Assembly (NCBI RefSeq): GCF_046127645.1
Contig: NZ_CP175919.1
DNA length: 64,000 nucleotides
Strand: one strand, 5' to 3'
Source of the DNA: Clostridium_F caseinilyticum
GTDB lineage: Bacteria; Bacillota; Clostridia; Clostridiales; Clostridiaceae
The notes under the pieces were generated by a model, which did not search any database, had not been told where the DNA came from, and saw only the letters and a list, made by a program, of their open reading frames with translations. Each line of letters opens with the position of its first letter. The stretch's first letter is position 1. Made by a program: the position numbers and the translations under genes. This document shows positions 42,807-51,295 of the stretch, one piece after another.

Positions 42807-43487
42807 TTAATTATTCATATCCAATTTAATCAATTCTTTTATCCAATCTTTAATTTCTTTAGAATCTTTAAAATTATTTTTTATTTGATTAATTTTACCA
42901 TTATTTAAAAATAGTATATTATCTGCTACTTGTTGTGCTATATCTATTAAATGAGTAGATACCATAATTGAACAATTTTTATTCACATACTTTTTCATAG
43001 TATTAATTAACATTTCTGATGCAATAAAATCTAAAGAGCTAAAAGGTTCATCCATTAATATGTATTCATATTCAAGTAAAAAGGCTATTATCATAACCAA
43101 TTTTTGCTTAGTTCCTAAGGAATATGTAGCTATAATTTTATCAATATATTCATTCATTTTTAAATCATTTATTAATATACTCAAAAATTTTTTATCTATA
43201 TCTTTTTTCTTTAACGATACTATTAAATTTATAAATTCAATTCCAGTCAATTTTTTATAGAAATACATATTATCATGTATATATAATATTTTTTCATTTA
43301 TAATATTTTTATCAATATTTATGTTAGACGTATAAAGACCACTAATACACTTAAATAATGTTGTCTTACCAGCTCCATTAACGCCAAGCAGACAGTATAT
43401 TTTCCCTTTCTCTATAGTAAAAGAAGATCCATTTAAAACATTTTTTTTATTATCATAAGAATATATTAGATTATTTATTTCCAGCAT
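42807..43487 (-). CDS. ABC transporter ATP-binding protein, BcrA-like (candidate immunity)
   Basis: A 226-residue ATPase. Walker A LLGVNGAGKTTLFK (about 32-45), degenerate signature YSLGTKQKLVM (about 121-131) in place of LSGGQ, Walker B YEYILMDEPFSSLD (about 137-150), switch His VSTHLIDIA. The YSLGxKQ form is typical of BcrA/NatA-like exporters of bacteriocin and antibiotic resistance. Encoded 11 bp after the permease at 43499. Immunity to the adjacent double-glycine peptide is inferred from position. Confidence 0.8.
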   Translation of the reverse strand: MLEINNLIYSYDNKKNVLNGSSFTIEKGKIYCLLGVNGAGKTTLFKCISGLYTSNINIDKNIINEKILYIHDNMYFYKKLTGIEFINLIVSLKKKDIDKKFLSILINDLKMNEYIDKIIATYSLGTKQKLVMIIAFLLEYEYILMDEPFSSLDFIASEMLINTMKKYVNKNCSIMVSTHLIDIAQQVADNILFLNNGKINQIKNNFKDSKEIKDWIKELIKLDMNN

Positions 43488-43498
43488 ACTTTTCTCCT

Positions 43499-45028
43499 TT
43501 ACTTACTGTTTATATAATTAGTATTTAATGTTTTCAAGTTATATAAATAATTAATAATAAGTATAATATTTAATAATACCCACAACATTAAACTTCCTTT
43601 AAGTGATAAATATTGTTCCAAATTAAAAATTTTATTTAGCAAAACAAAACTTATTCCTATTGTTACTATATTAAAAGTTTTTATAAATGCACTTTCATAA
43701 ATTTCTTTATTTATAATTTTAATTAGCTTTAAACTTAAGAAATTTTGAATTATTAAAATAGGAATTATAGAAGCTGCTATCCCTAATAACACATATATAT
43801 TTCTGTTAATACATAGCAGTATTATACCAAAAATACATATAGGATAGAACAAACAAATATTTGCCAATTCCTTCTTTATTTTTATTAAATTATATTTTGA
43901 AAAATTAATATTGTATTTCTTTATTAATTCTAAATCTTTATTTATTTTAAAATCATTTCTAAGTCCCAAAAATCCAGTAAATATAAATTGGGTTACTGTA
44001 AATATCAATAACACTAATTCTATACTTACAAAAACTTCTCTACAATCTAAAATATTTTTAGGATTTAAATTATAAAAAATATATATCATAAAAACATTGG
44101 TAAATAGAATTATTATTAACATCATAAACACTAATAACTTATTTTCTCTATATAATTCTTTTAAATCTTTTATTAAAAACTTTTGTTCTTCTTTTGTTAA
44201 ATTTAGAAATATAATTTTTATTATTTTTTCAATTATTTTATTCCAAATACTATTTATTTTAAATTCCTTGTTATCATAATAATTATTCAATATTAATTGT
44301 TTTGCATTAAATTTAAAATACTTATTTGTGAATAGGAATATTGTAAATATAATAATAGATACTAAACTTAACCCTATGATATAAAATATATTAAAATTAA
44401 AATATTTTATATGAATTTCATTATTTAATTTTACAGATAATTCATCTAATAATAATATAGTGATATATTGTGGAATCATAATCGTAAAAAATACACATAT
44501 TAAAAATATAAACATCTTAAATATTTTTAAAAATCTATCTTTTAATTTATTTATAATTAATCTTAAATAAATTGCAATTAGATAGTTAATTATATACCAA
44601 TTTATTATTATAACAGCGTATATTAAATAAAATAATACATGCTGGGTTTTTATTATAGATTTTAATACAAATAATGTATATAAAACAAATGGGAAACTAT
44701 ATTTCACTAAAATAATAAATATCCTAATTTTAATATATCTAAATTGCATATTAGGTATAAATTTTATAACAACATCATCGTCCAAATTTTCAAAAAAATT
44801 CTTATATATATACCTTTGTATTACTATTAAAACTATTAAACCTATAGAAATTAAAACAATTAATATAGTTCTTAAACTCAATCCCATACTATTTGTTTTA
44901 TGTTTTATAAATACTATAATAAAAAAGGGTAGTATATATATCATTATAGCTTTTAAATAAACTATAATTTTATTTTTTAAACTTTTTCCAAATAATCCTA
45001 ACTCCAATGTAAAACATAATTTAAACAT
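43499..45028 (-). CDS. ABC exporter permease, BcrB-like group (candidate immunity)
   Basis: About 509 residues, very hydrophobic, with around 12 helices in two halves separated by a polar region (about 235-285, NYYDNKEFKINSIWNKIIEKI). Extremely rich in Ile, Leu, Lys and Asn. No family-specific motif was recognised; the call rests on topology and pairing with the ATPase at 42807. Start at 45028 (MFKLCF), five bases after GGAG. A strong terminator lies just upstream (45074-45117), so this pair probably has its own promoter or depends on read-through from the bacteriocin operon. Confidence 0.7.
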   Translation of the reverse strand: MFKLCFTLELGLFGKSLKNKIIVYLKAIMIYILPFFIIVFIKHKTNSMGLSLRTILIVLISIGLIVLIVIQRYIYKNFFENLDDDVVIKFIPNMQFRYIKIRIFIILVKYSFPFVLYTLFVLKSIIKTQHVLFYLIYAVIIINWYIINYLIAIYLRLIINKLKDRFLKIFKMFIFLICVFFTIMIPQYITILLLDELSVKLNNEIHIKYFNFNIFYIIGLSLVSIIIFTIFLFTNKYFKFNAKQLILNNYYDNKEFKINSIWNKIIEKIIKIIFLNLTKEEQKFLIKDLKELYRENKLLVFMMLIIILFTNVFMIYIFYNLNPKNILDCREVFVSIELVLLIFTVTQFIFTGFLGLRNDFKINKDLELIKKYNINFSKYNLIKIKKELANICLFYPICIFGIILLCINRNIYVLLGIAASIIPILIIQNFLSLKLIKIINKEIYESAFIKTFNIVTIGISFVLLNKIFNLEQYLSLKGSLMLWVLLNIILIINYLYNLKTLNTNYINSK

Positions 45029-45073
45029 ATGATCTCCTCGTAGCTTATTTATTTTCACAATATCTATTAAGTA

Positions 45074-45117
45074 GTAAAAAATTTTGTATAAGGATAATTA
45101 TAATCCTTATACAAAAT
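45074..45117 (-). terminator. Terminator after the bacteriocin gene
   Basis: ATTTTGTATAAGGAT (45081-45095) pairs perfectly with ATCCTTATACAAAAT (45103-45117), and on the minus strand it is followed by TTTTTTA. It separates the exporter/peptide operon from the BcrAB-like pair. The remaining sequence to the peptide gene (45118-45267) is AT-rich with nothing recognised. Confidence 0.85.
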
Positions 45118-45267
45118 TATCTGATTTTATAAACTTCTCGTATCTAATCTGTATTCAATATTGTAATAATATAAATCATAAGAATATAATTTTTAATAAG
45201 TATAATCTATCATCATTATTATTAAATACTATTAATAATCAGTTATGTTAATAGTACAATTCTTAAT

Positions 45268-45609
45268 TTAATAAAACTTCCTATTATTGCCTAAATACCA
45301 TATAGCTCCTCCTGCACCTAAAGCTGCTACTCCTCCAACAGCAATTCCTAAAGGACCTGTTAAAGCTGATGCAGCTGCTGTAAGGCTGGCTGCTACTTTA
45401 GCACCAATGACAGTTGTAGCAGTCCAATATGTCCATGTAGATTTAACAACAAAACCTCCCATTGCCATTCTAAATGCACCACTTGAAGTGCAAAGACCTC
45501 TTAGATTTTTTTCTAGTACACTTGCACTCCATCCTCCATCAATGTACTCCATTTCTTCATTTTCAATTTCTACATAATTATTTGGTAATTGTAATACTAA
45601 TGAACTCAT
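45268..45609 (-). CDS. Double-glycine-leader bacteriocin-like peptide
   Basis: A 113-residue precursor. The leader (1-26) ends EEMEYIDGG, the usual C39-peptidase recognition pattern with hydrophobic positions and Gly-Gly at 25-26. The mature part (27-113, 87 residues) starts with Trp, has one Cys (about residue 40), aromatic residues (STWTYWTATT) and a long Gly/Ala-rich hydrophobic segment (about 67-105) with GxxxG-type spacing, and ends NRKFY. This suits membrane insertion. It is longer than most class II bacteriocins. GGAGG lies before the ATG. It is the last gene of the operon with its C39 exporter and HlyD protein. Activity and target are unknown. Confidence 0.8.
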   Translation of the reverse strand: MSSLVLQLPNNYVEIENEEMEYIDGGWSASVLEKNLRGLCTSSGAFRMAMGGFVVKSTWTYWTATTVIGAKVAASLTAAASALTGPLGIAVGGVAALGAGGAIWYLGNNRKFY

Positions 45610-45672
45610 CTTAAGTTCCTCCTCTATTATTCTTTATTTATATTAAAAGGCATCTGCAGCTACCTATAATAT

Positions 45673-46794
45673 CTAATTAAACTTTACTCCTATTTGTTCT
45701 AAAAAATATTTCATATAAGTTATTTTTTCATATTTAACTCTTGTTTCTGTAATCATGCCTAATGTCAAACTTACTTTTTCACCTTTTTTATCAGTTAGAT
45801 ATGTTTTATAAGGTTGAACTTTAACTTTAAAATAAGCCTGTCCTTTTTCTTTATCTATACTTGCATCTTCATCTATTTTTAATACTTTACCTTTTATAGT
45901 TCCATATTCTGCTTGATTTAACCCTCCGACTACAAGAGATACTTGATCATTTACATGTATTCTTGGTCTCTCAACTGAAGATACAAGTGTTTCAATAATT
46001 AATTTATCTTTTTTATCAAAGATAGTTCCTATTAAACTCCCTGCTTGAAGAACCGTTCCTTTTGTTATTGGAATATTTAAATGAATTTTACCACTACTCT
46101 GAGCTACAATTTTAAATTCTTCTTTTGATTTATTTAAAGCATTTCTTTGAGCATTTAACTTACTTTTTTCAAATTTTAAATTTTCTTTTTCATTAGTAAA
46201 TTGTAGAATACCTTCATACTTAGCAGTCTTTGCTTTTAATTGTTGAGAATCTTTAAATTCTTTTATTTGATCATCTCCAATACCTTGGTTCTTTAATGAT
46301 TTTTCATTCACCTTGAACTCTTCCTGTTTTACATATATATTACATATTTTTTTATAAAACTCTGATTCTGCTGAATCTGTTTCATCAAAACTATTTCTAC
46401 TATTATTAACATCATCTTCTGCTCTACTTAATAATTCTATTCTTTTATCTATAACAGCTACTTGAGAGTCGATTTGTTCTATTTGTATATTTGACTCAAC
46501 TGGTTTTAAGGTTACTAATGTTTCTCCAGCCTTAACTTCTTTCCCTTCTTTTATAAACACCTCTTTAATTTCTCCTGATACTTTAGGCATTATATTGTAT
46601 TTATTTTCTGTAGTTACAATTCCCTGCCCTTTTACTATATATGTTTTTACTGATTTTATTGACCAATATGTAAACCCTACCAATAACATGAGTACTATAG
46701 ATATAACATATATCATAAACCTTGGTGGATTTTTATCATATAGTACTCTACTATCTGTTATTTCATATAAATTATATGTGTGCAATTGTACCAT
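45673..46794 (-). CDS. HlyD-family bacteriocin secretion accessory protein
   Basis: A 373-residue membrane-fusion-type protein: one membrane helix (about 24-46), a lipoyl-like first half (GEIKEVFIKEGKEVKAGETLVTLKP, about 92-116), a long coiled coil (about 118-225) and a second barrel half (about 226-345; SSGKIHLNIPITKGTVLQAGSLIGTIFDK). Such proteins work with C39 ABC exporters in Gram-positive bacteriocin secretion. The gene overlaps the upstream gene by 23 bp, and the ribosome site at the ATG is poor, so translation is probably coupled. Confidence 0.88.
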   Translation of the reverse strand: MVQLHTYNLYEITDSRVLYDKNPPRFMIYVISIVLMLLVGFTYWSIKSVKTYIVKGQGIVTTENKYNIMPKVSGEIKEVFIKEGKEVKAGETLVTLKPVESNIQIEQIDSQVAVIDKRIELLSRAEDDVNNSRNSFDETDSAESEFYKKICNIYVKQEEFKVNEKSLKNQGIGDDQIKEFKDSQQLKAKTAKYEGILQFTNEKENLKFEKSKLNAQRNALNKSKEEFKIVAQSSGKIHLNIPITKGTVLQAGSLIGTIFDKKDKLIIETLVSSVERPRIHVNDQVSLVVGGLNQAEYGTIKGKVLKIDEDASIDKEKGQAYFKVKVQPYKTYLTDKKGEKVSLTLGMITETRVKYEKITYMKYFLEQIGVKFN

Positions 46795-47269
46795 CCTTTT
46801 CTTTTATTTTCATAAATACATCTGCTACAATTCTATCTTCTTTTTGGTCAACAAAAACAGTATAACTTGATCCTAAAAGATCTATATCATTCTCAAAAGC
46901 ATGCAATTGTAACTTTGAGTAAGCAAATTGTAAATTTTCTTCTTTTTCATTAAACCTTACAAACAAACAGTTGGTAATTCTTATTTGTTTTTCATACTTA
47001 TATGGTCTTTCAATTTTATTTATAGGATTCTTTAATTGAAAAATAATTTTTCCTATTAATTTTGGATTTCCATTTTCATCATTTACTAAAGATGAATAAT
47101 TTATCATTGGTCCCATTATAGAGTTACCTTTAGATTTTATATAACTATCCATCATATATGTTATTCTATTTATATCCATAAATTCTTTTTCACTTAACTC
47201 TCTACTTAATACATTATTTAATTTTAGTGTTTTATTTTCTTTTAGGATCATTTTATTATTTGTATTCAT
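46772..47269 (-). CDS. DUF5085-like/GyrI-like protein in the bacteriocin operon
   Basis: A 165-residue soluble protein without signal peptide. The pattern SYIKSKGNSIMGPMINYSSLV (about 47-67), FAYSKLQLHAFENDIDLLGSSYTVFVDQ (about 121-148) and a final VADVFMKIKE resembles DUF5085 proteins and the GyrI-like small-molecule-binding fold; this is a weak, by-eye match. It sits between the C39 exporter (14 bp overlap with the exporter's end) and the HlyD gene. A chaperone or adaptor for the peptide is possible, but nothing proves it. Confidence 0.5.
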   Translation of the reverse strand: MNTNNKMILKENKTLKLNNVLSRELSEKEFMDINRITYMMDSYIKSKGNSIMGPMINYSSLVNDENGNPKLIGKIIFQLKNPINKIERPYKYEKQIRITNCLFVRFNEKEENLQFAYSKLQLHAFENDIDLLGSSYTVFVDQKEDRIVADVFMKIKEKDGTIAHI

Positions 47270-49538
47270 ATTCTTCCTCCTCAGTTACTATATCTTTTTC
47301 CCTTATATTTTCAGATATATTTTTTTTACCTGTTCCTTTATTATTATTTTTTGATATATTAATATTTTCACTTTCTACTTTACCTACTTGACTAATATAT
47401 AGCTCATAATATTTTCCTTTTTTCTTCAATAATGTTTCATGATCTCCTGCCTCAATAACTTGTCCCTTATCCAGAACATATATTATGTCACAGTTTCTTA
47501 TTGTAGATAATCTATGTGCTATTATAAGCATTGTTTTATTTTTAGATTTCACAAAAAGCGTGTTGTATATTTTAGATTCACTTATAAAGTCTAAATTACT
47601 TGTAGCTTCATCTAAAATTAAAAAATCTGTATTTTTTACAAGTGCTCTAGCTAAAGCTATCCTTTGCTTTTCTCCGCCAGATAAGCCCCCTCCTGCTTCT
47701 TCTAAAAAAGTATTATATTTACCTGGTAATCTTTCTATAAAACTATTACATCCTGCATCTTCACAAGCTACTTTTATTTCTTCATAACTAACATTTTCTT
47801 TTCCTAAAGTAACATTTTCTTTAATAGTTCCTGAAAACAATTCTACATTTTGTGGAACATAAGCTATAGATTTTCTCAATGAATATACATCTAATTGCTT
47901 TATATTATGTTCACAAATATTTATTTTTCCTTTCTCCGGTTCAAAAGATTTGAGTAATAATCTTGATAACGTAGTCTTTCCACTTCCTGACTCTCCAACC
48001 AAAGCAACCTTTTTCCCTTTTGGTATTTTAATATTTAAATCTTTTATTACAGGTTGTCTGCTTCCATATCTAAAAGTTATATCTTTTAAAACAATATCTC
48101 CATCTATTCTATCTATTTTAATTTTTTCTTCATTTAATTCTTGTTCTTCTTCTACTTCATAAATCTCTGCAAGTCTTTTTAAAGATATACTCGCCTCTTG
48201 AATACTAAGCTGTAATCCTATAAGCCTACCTATAGGACCCATAAAATATCCTGAAAGAGATGTAAATGCCATCAAACTACCTAATGTAGTTTTACCATCC
48301 ATAACCATAGTTGCACCTATAAACATTAATACTAAATTACCTATGTTTGATACTAATGATGATATAGAACTCTGTATATTTGATAGAACTCCCTCCTTAA
48401 AAGTAATCTTTAAATTTTTTATATACTCTACTTCTAATTTTTCCATAGTCTTTTCTTCCGCTGCATGAAACTTTATAGTATCTATTCCTTTTAAACTTTC
48501 TATTATTGTACTATTCAAGCTGGCACTTGATTCCATTTGTTTTATATTTATCTTTTTATAAGGTTGCTTAAAAATAAATATAAGTAATGCACTAGCAATG
48601 GTAATACCTATTACCACTATAAATAAAGTTCCATTCATCAAACAAAGTACTATAGATGATATAATAGCTAAAATTATATCAATTATTAATGATAATGTTA
48701 CTGAAGTTAGTATATTCTTTATTGTAAAGGCATCACTAAATCTGGTTAATATATCTCCAACTTTTCTAGTTGCAAAAAATTTACTAGGCAATCTGTATAC
48801 ATGTTTAAAATAACCTAGAAGTAATGGAATATCTATCTTTTGCGATAAATATAAAAGCATATGTTGTCTTATTGCTGTTATCAAAATTTCAGTTACACCA
48901 ATTACCATAAATCCCATGCTAAATATAAGCAATTGATTTTTAAGTCCATAAGGTAATATTTCATCCATTAAAATTTTATTAAAAAATGATGATGCTATGC
49001 CCAGAATAGTTAATATTATGGATGCTATAATGCTAGATATAAATAATTTTTTTTGAGGTAATAATATTTTTATAAATTTTGATATTGCGGTACTTTCCTT
49101 TTTATATCTATTTATCATAAAATCATTATTTGGAATGAGTAAAAGAAGTATACCATCAAAACTTTTGAAAAATTCATCTGCATTTTGTTTTTCTCTTCCT
49201 TTAGCAGGATCTAATATTATAATATTGTTTTTTTTAATTTTATGTATTATTACAAAATGACTTAATCCTTTATCTGTTATTAAATGAGCAATAGCTGGAA
49301 GAGTATACTTACTTAAGAAAGCTTGCTTATCAACTCTAATAGCTTTTGTATCAAAACCAAGTTTATTGGCACCCTCCTCCAAGCCCTTCAATGTTGTACC
49401 TTTTATATCTGTCCCTAATATATCTCTTAATTTTGTTATAGTTATTTCTCTTTTATAATACATACATATAGTAGCGAGACATGCTGCTGCACAATCTGTA
49501 CTATCATATTGTTTTACTAAATATTTTTTTTCGAACAT
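47256..49538 (-). CDS. Peptidase-containing (C39) ABC bacteriocin exporter
   Basis: A 760-residue exporter that cleaves double-glycine leaders and exports the peptide. N-terminal C39 peptidase (about 1-135): catalytic Cys16 in DSTDCAAACL, His in LSHFVIIH (about 91-98), Asp in IILDPAKGR. Membrane domain about 155-440. ATPase about 480-715: Walker A GESGSGKTT, signature GGGLSGGEKQRIALARAL, Walker B DFLILDEATSNLD, switch His AHRLS. A charged C-terminal tail follows (about 718-760, rich in Asn, Lys, Glu). Complete and apparently functional. First gene of the four-gene operon; the ribosome site is modest (AGGCGG). Confidence 0.93.
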   Translation of the reverse strand: MFEKKYLVKQYDSTDCAAACLATICMYYKREITITKLRDILGTDIKGTTLKGLEEGANKLGFDTKAIRVDKQAFLSKYTLPAIAHLITDKGLSHFVIIHKIKKNNIIILDPAKGREKQNADEFFKSFDGILLLLIPNNDFMINRYKKESTAISKFIKILLPQKKLFISSIIASIILTILGIASSFFNKILMDEILPYGLKNQLLIFSMGFMVIGVTEILITAIRQHMLLYLSQKIDIPLLLGYFKHVYRLPSKFFATRKVGDILTRFSDAFTIKNILTSVTLSLIIDIILAIISSIVLCLMNGTLFIVVIGITIASALLIFIFKQPYKKINIKQMESSASLNSTIIESLKGIDTIKFHAAEEKTMEKLEVEYIKNLKITFKEGVLSNIQSSISSLVSNIGNLVLMFIGATMVMDGKTTLGSLMAFTSLSGYFMGPIGRLIGLQLSIQEASISLKRLAEIYEVEEEQELNEEKIKIDRIDGDIVLKDITFRYGSRQPVIKDLNIKIPKGKKVALVGESGSGKTTLSRLLLKSFEPEKGKINICEHNIKQLDVYSLRKSIAYVPQNVELFSGTIKENVTLGKENVSYEEIKVACEDAGCNSFIERLPGKYNTFLEEAGGGLSGGEKQRIALARALVKNTDFLILDEATSNLDFISESKIYNTLFVKSKNKTMLIIAHRLSTIRNCDIIYVLDKGQVIEAGDHETLLKKKGKYYELYISQVGKVESENINISKNNNKGTGKKNISENIREKDIVTEEEEYEYK

Positions 49539-49944
49539 TTTTTACCGCCTTTTTATTTTAAATTAATAAAATTAAAACAAATATTTAATTATTAAACTTT
49601 TTTTCTAATTTTAACCTTATTTTTTATTTAAATTCCATTTTTTTTATATGTTTGAATTATATATATATACATACATTAAAGTCAATATTTTATTTTCGTC
49701 ATTTTTTGATATTATATTTAAATAATAATAAAAATCATTACATATTATAACTTTTATGGTAAATCATTTTATTTCTTTATTGGCCATCATTTATGAATAT
49801 CTATAAACACTAAACTTACAAAATAATCTGAAAAGTATTTTTTAATAAAAAACCTTCTAAAATTAAGCAAAATAAAAATATTTAACATAATCAATAATAT
49901 ATTCATAAGATAAAATGATATAAAATTTATCTTGGAGGTTTCTT
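49539..49944. other. Divergent control region, bacteriocin operon / binding-protein gene
   Basis: A 406-bp, extremely AT-rich gap. The only clear element is the minus-strand promoter at 49656-49685. Sequence near 49945 holds GGAGG for the binding-protein gene. No riboswitch or operator repeat was recognised. Confidence 0.5.
49656..49685 (-). promoter_or_regulatory. Promoter of the bacteriocin operon
   Basis: Minus strand TTGACT (49680-49685), 18 bp of TA-alternating sequence, TATAAT (49656-49661). The 5' leader to the exporter gene would be about 110 nt. No dedicated regulator gene is nearby. Confidence 0.6.
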
Positions 49945-50973
49945 ATGAAAACAAAAAAGTTAACTTTACTTTCTTTATTTACTATACTTATTTTTTCACT
50001 GACTTTATTTACTGGGTGCAATAATAAAAAAGAAGAAACTGAAAAATTAACAAAAGTAAAATTAAATGAAGTAGTTCGTTCTGTTTTCTATGCGCCTATG
50101 TACGTAGCTATAAATGAAGGCATTTTCGAGGAAGAAGGAATAGAAATAGAACTTTCGACTGGTCAAGGTGCTGACAAAACTATGCAACAAGTTTTAAGTA
50201 AAAGTTCAGATATAGGATTTTGTGGTCCAGAACAAATAATTTATATTTATAATCAAAAAAGAGAAGATTATCCTATATTATTTGCTCAATTAACACAATC
50301 TGATGGTTCTTTTTTAGTAGGAAAAAAGAAAGAAGAAAATTTTAAATGGAAATCTTTAAAGGGCAAAAAAATAATAGGTGGAAGGCCTGGTGGTATGCCT
50401 GAAATGGCTTTAGAATATGTATTAAAAAATAATGAAGTAGATCCTAAATCAGATGTAGAACTTATTACAAATATAGCTTTTACAGCTACTGCTGGTGCTT
50501 TTAAATCAGGTGGCTCTGATTATGTAGTCTTATTTGAACCTACTGCCAGTATGATTGAAAAAGAAAATGCAGGAAGTATAGTAGCATCCATAGGTGAATC
50601 TACTGGAAATATACCTTATACTTGTTATTTTAGTACAAAATCTTATATGGAAAAAAATCCAGAAACAATTCAGAAATTCACAAATGCTATATATAAAGCA
50701 CAAAAATGGATAGATAAACATAGTGAAGAAGAAATCGCAAAATCTATAATTTCTTTCTTCCCTGGAACTAAAGAAGACATAATTGCAAATGTTATTAAAA
50801 ATTATAAAAAAATAAATGCTTTTGCAAGCACTCCTACTTTAAAAGAAGAAAATTTAAATAAATTAATGGATATAATTCAAAGTTATGATAAAGAATTAAT
50901 ACCTCAAAGACCTGAATTTAACAAAATAGTAAATACTAAATTTGGTGAAAAAGCTGAGGAAACTATAAAATAA
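49945..50973 (+). CDS. ABC transporter substrate-binding lipoprotein, NitT/TauT (NMT1-like) family
   Basis: A 342-residue extracytoplasmic protein with a lipoprotein signal (LFTGC, Cys at about 25). The NMT1/SsuA-like fold begins with VKLNEVVRSVFYAPMYVAINEGIFEEEGIEIELSTGQGADKTMQQVLS (about 38-85); KKIIGGRPGGMPEMALEYVL follows near 145. The family imports taurine, sulfonates, nitrate or thiamine-pyrimidine precursors; no TPP riboswitch was seen, so the substrate is open. Its likely partners (ATPase, permease) are at 55976-57537, separated by an inverted 4.3 kb gene and a structured element. Confidence 0.85.
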   Translation: MKTKKLTLLSLFTILIFSLTLFTGCNNKKEETEKLTKVKLNEVVRSVFYAPMYVAINEGIFEEEGIEIELSTGQGADKTMQQVLSKSSDIGFCGPEQIIYIYNQKREDYPILFAQLTQSDGSFLVGKKKEENFKWKSLKGKKIIGGRPGGMPEMALEYVLKNNEVDPKSDVELITNIAFTATAGAFKSGGSDYVVLFEPTASMIEKENAGSIVASIGESTGNIPYTCYFSTKSYMEKNPETIQKFTNAIYKAQKWIDKHSEEEIAKSIISFFPGTKEDIIANVIKNYKKINAFASTPTLKEENLNKLMDIIQSYDKELIPQRPEFNKIVNTKFGEKAEETIK

Positions 50974-51005
50974 TAATGTTGTAAAAGTAAAAAATAAAGA
51001 TGTAT

Positions 51006-51265
51006 AAAATAGTTTTAATTTTAATGTAGCAAATAGAAAAAAATATATGTAATAAACATATGAATGAGCTTTAGTAGTTCTTAATTTGGCGGAATTAAAA
51101 ATTTGCGTAATTCCTCACAGGACGTGAGGAGCCGGTAGTGAAGACAGGAGGTTGCTTCTACCGGGTAGCAAATTTTTAATGTATCCAAATTTAGAACTAC
51201 TTAGCAAAATGAATGGTTTATGAATATATTTTTTCTATTTGTGGAATTAAAATTAAAACTATTTT
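51006..51265. repeat. Long imperfect hairpin with GGA-loop tip
   Basis: Outer arms of about 80 nt (51006-51089 with 51185-51265) pair nearly throughout; AAAATAGTTTTAATTTTAAT pairs with ATTAAAATTAAAACTATTTT at the base. An inner AATTAAAAATTTGC/GCAAATTTTTAAT stem leads to a tip with two hairpins: CCTCAC-AGGAC-GTGAGG (51113-51129) and CCGGTA...TACCGG (51132-51164, loop with ACAGGAGG). It occupies almost the whole gap between convergent genes and has no open frame. Same plan as 25736-25954. Confidence 0.7.
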
Positions 51266-51295
51266 GAAACACCCTATTTTGTATTATATAAATTT

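Noticed and set aside
45287..45577. 96-codon plus-strand frame opposite the bacteriocin gene
   Set aside because: It is the antisense of the Gly/Ala-rich peptide gene, which has the good ribosome site, leader and operon context.
49900..49945. TPP riboswitch before the NMT1-like binding protein
   Set aside because: No CTGAGA or other conserved thi-box segments are visible, so a thiamine-precursor role was not assigned.
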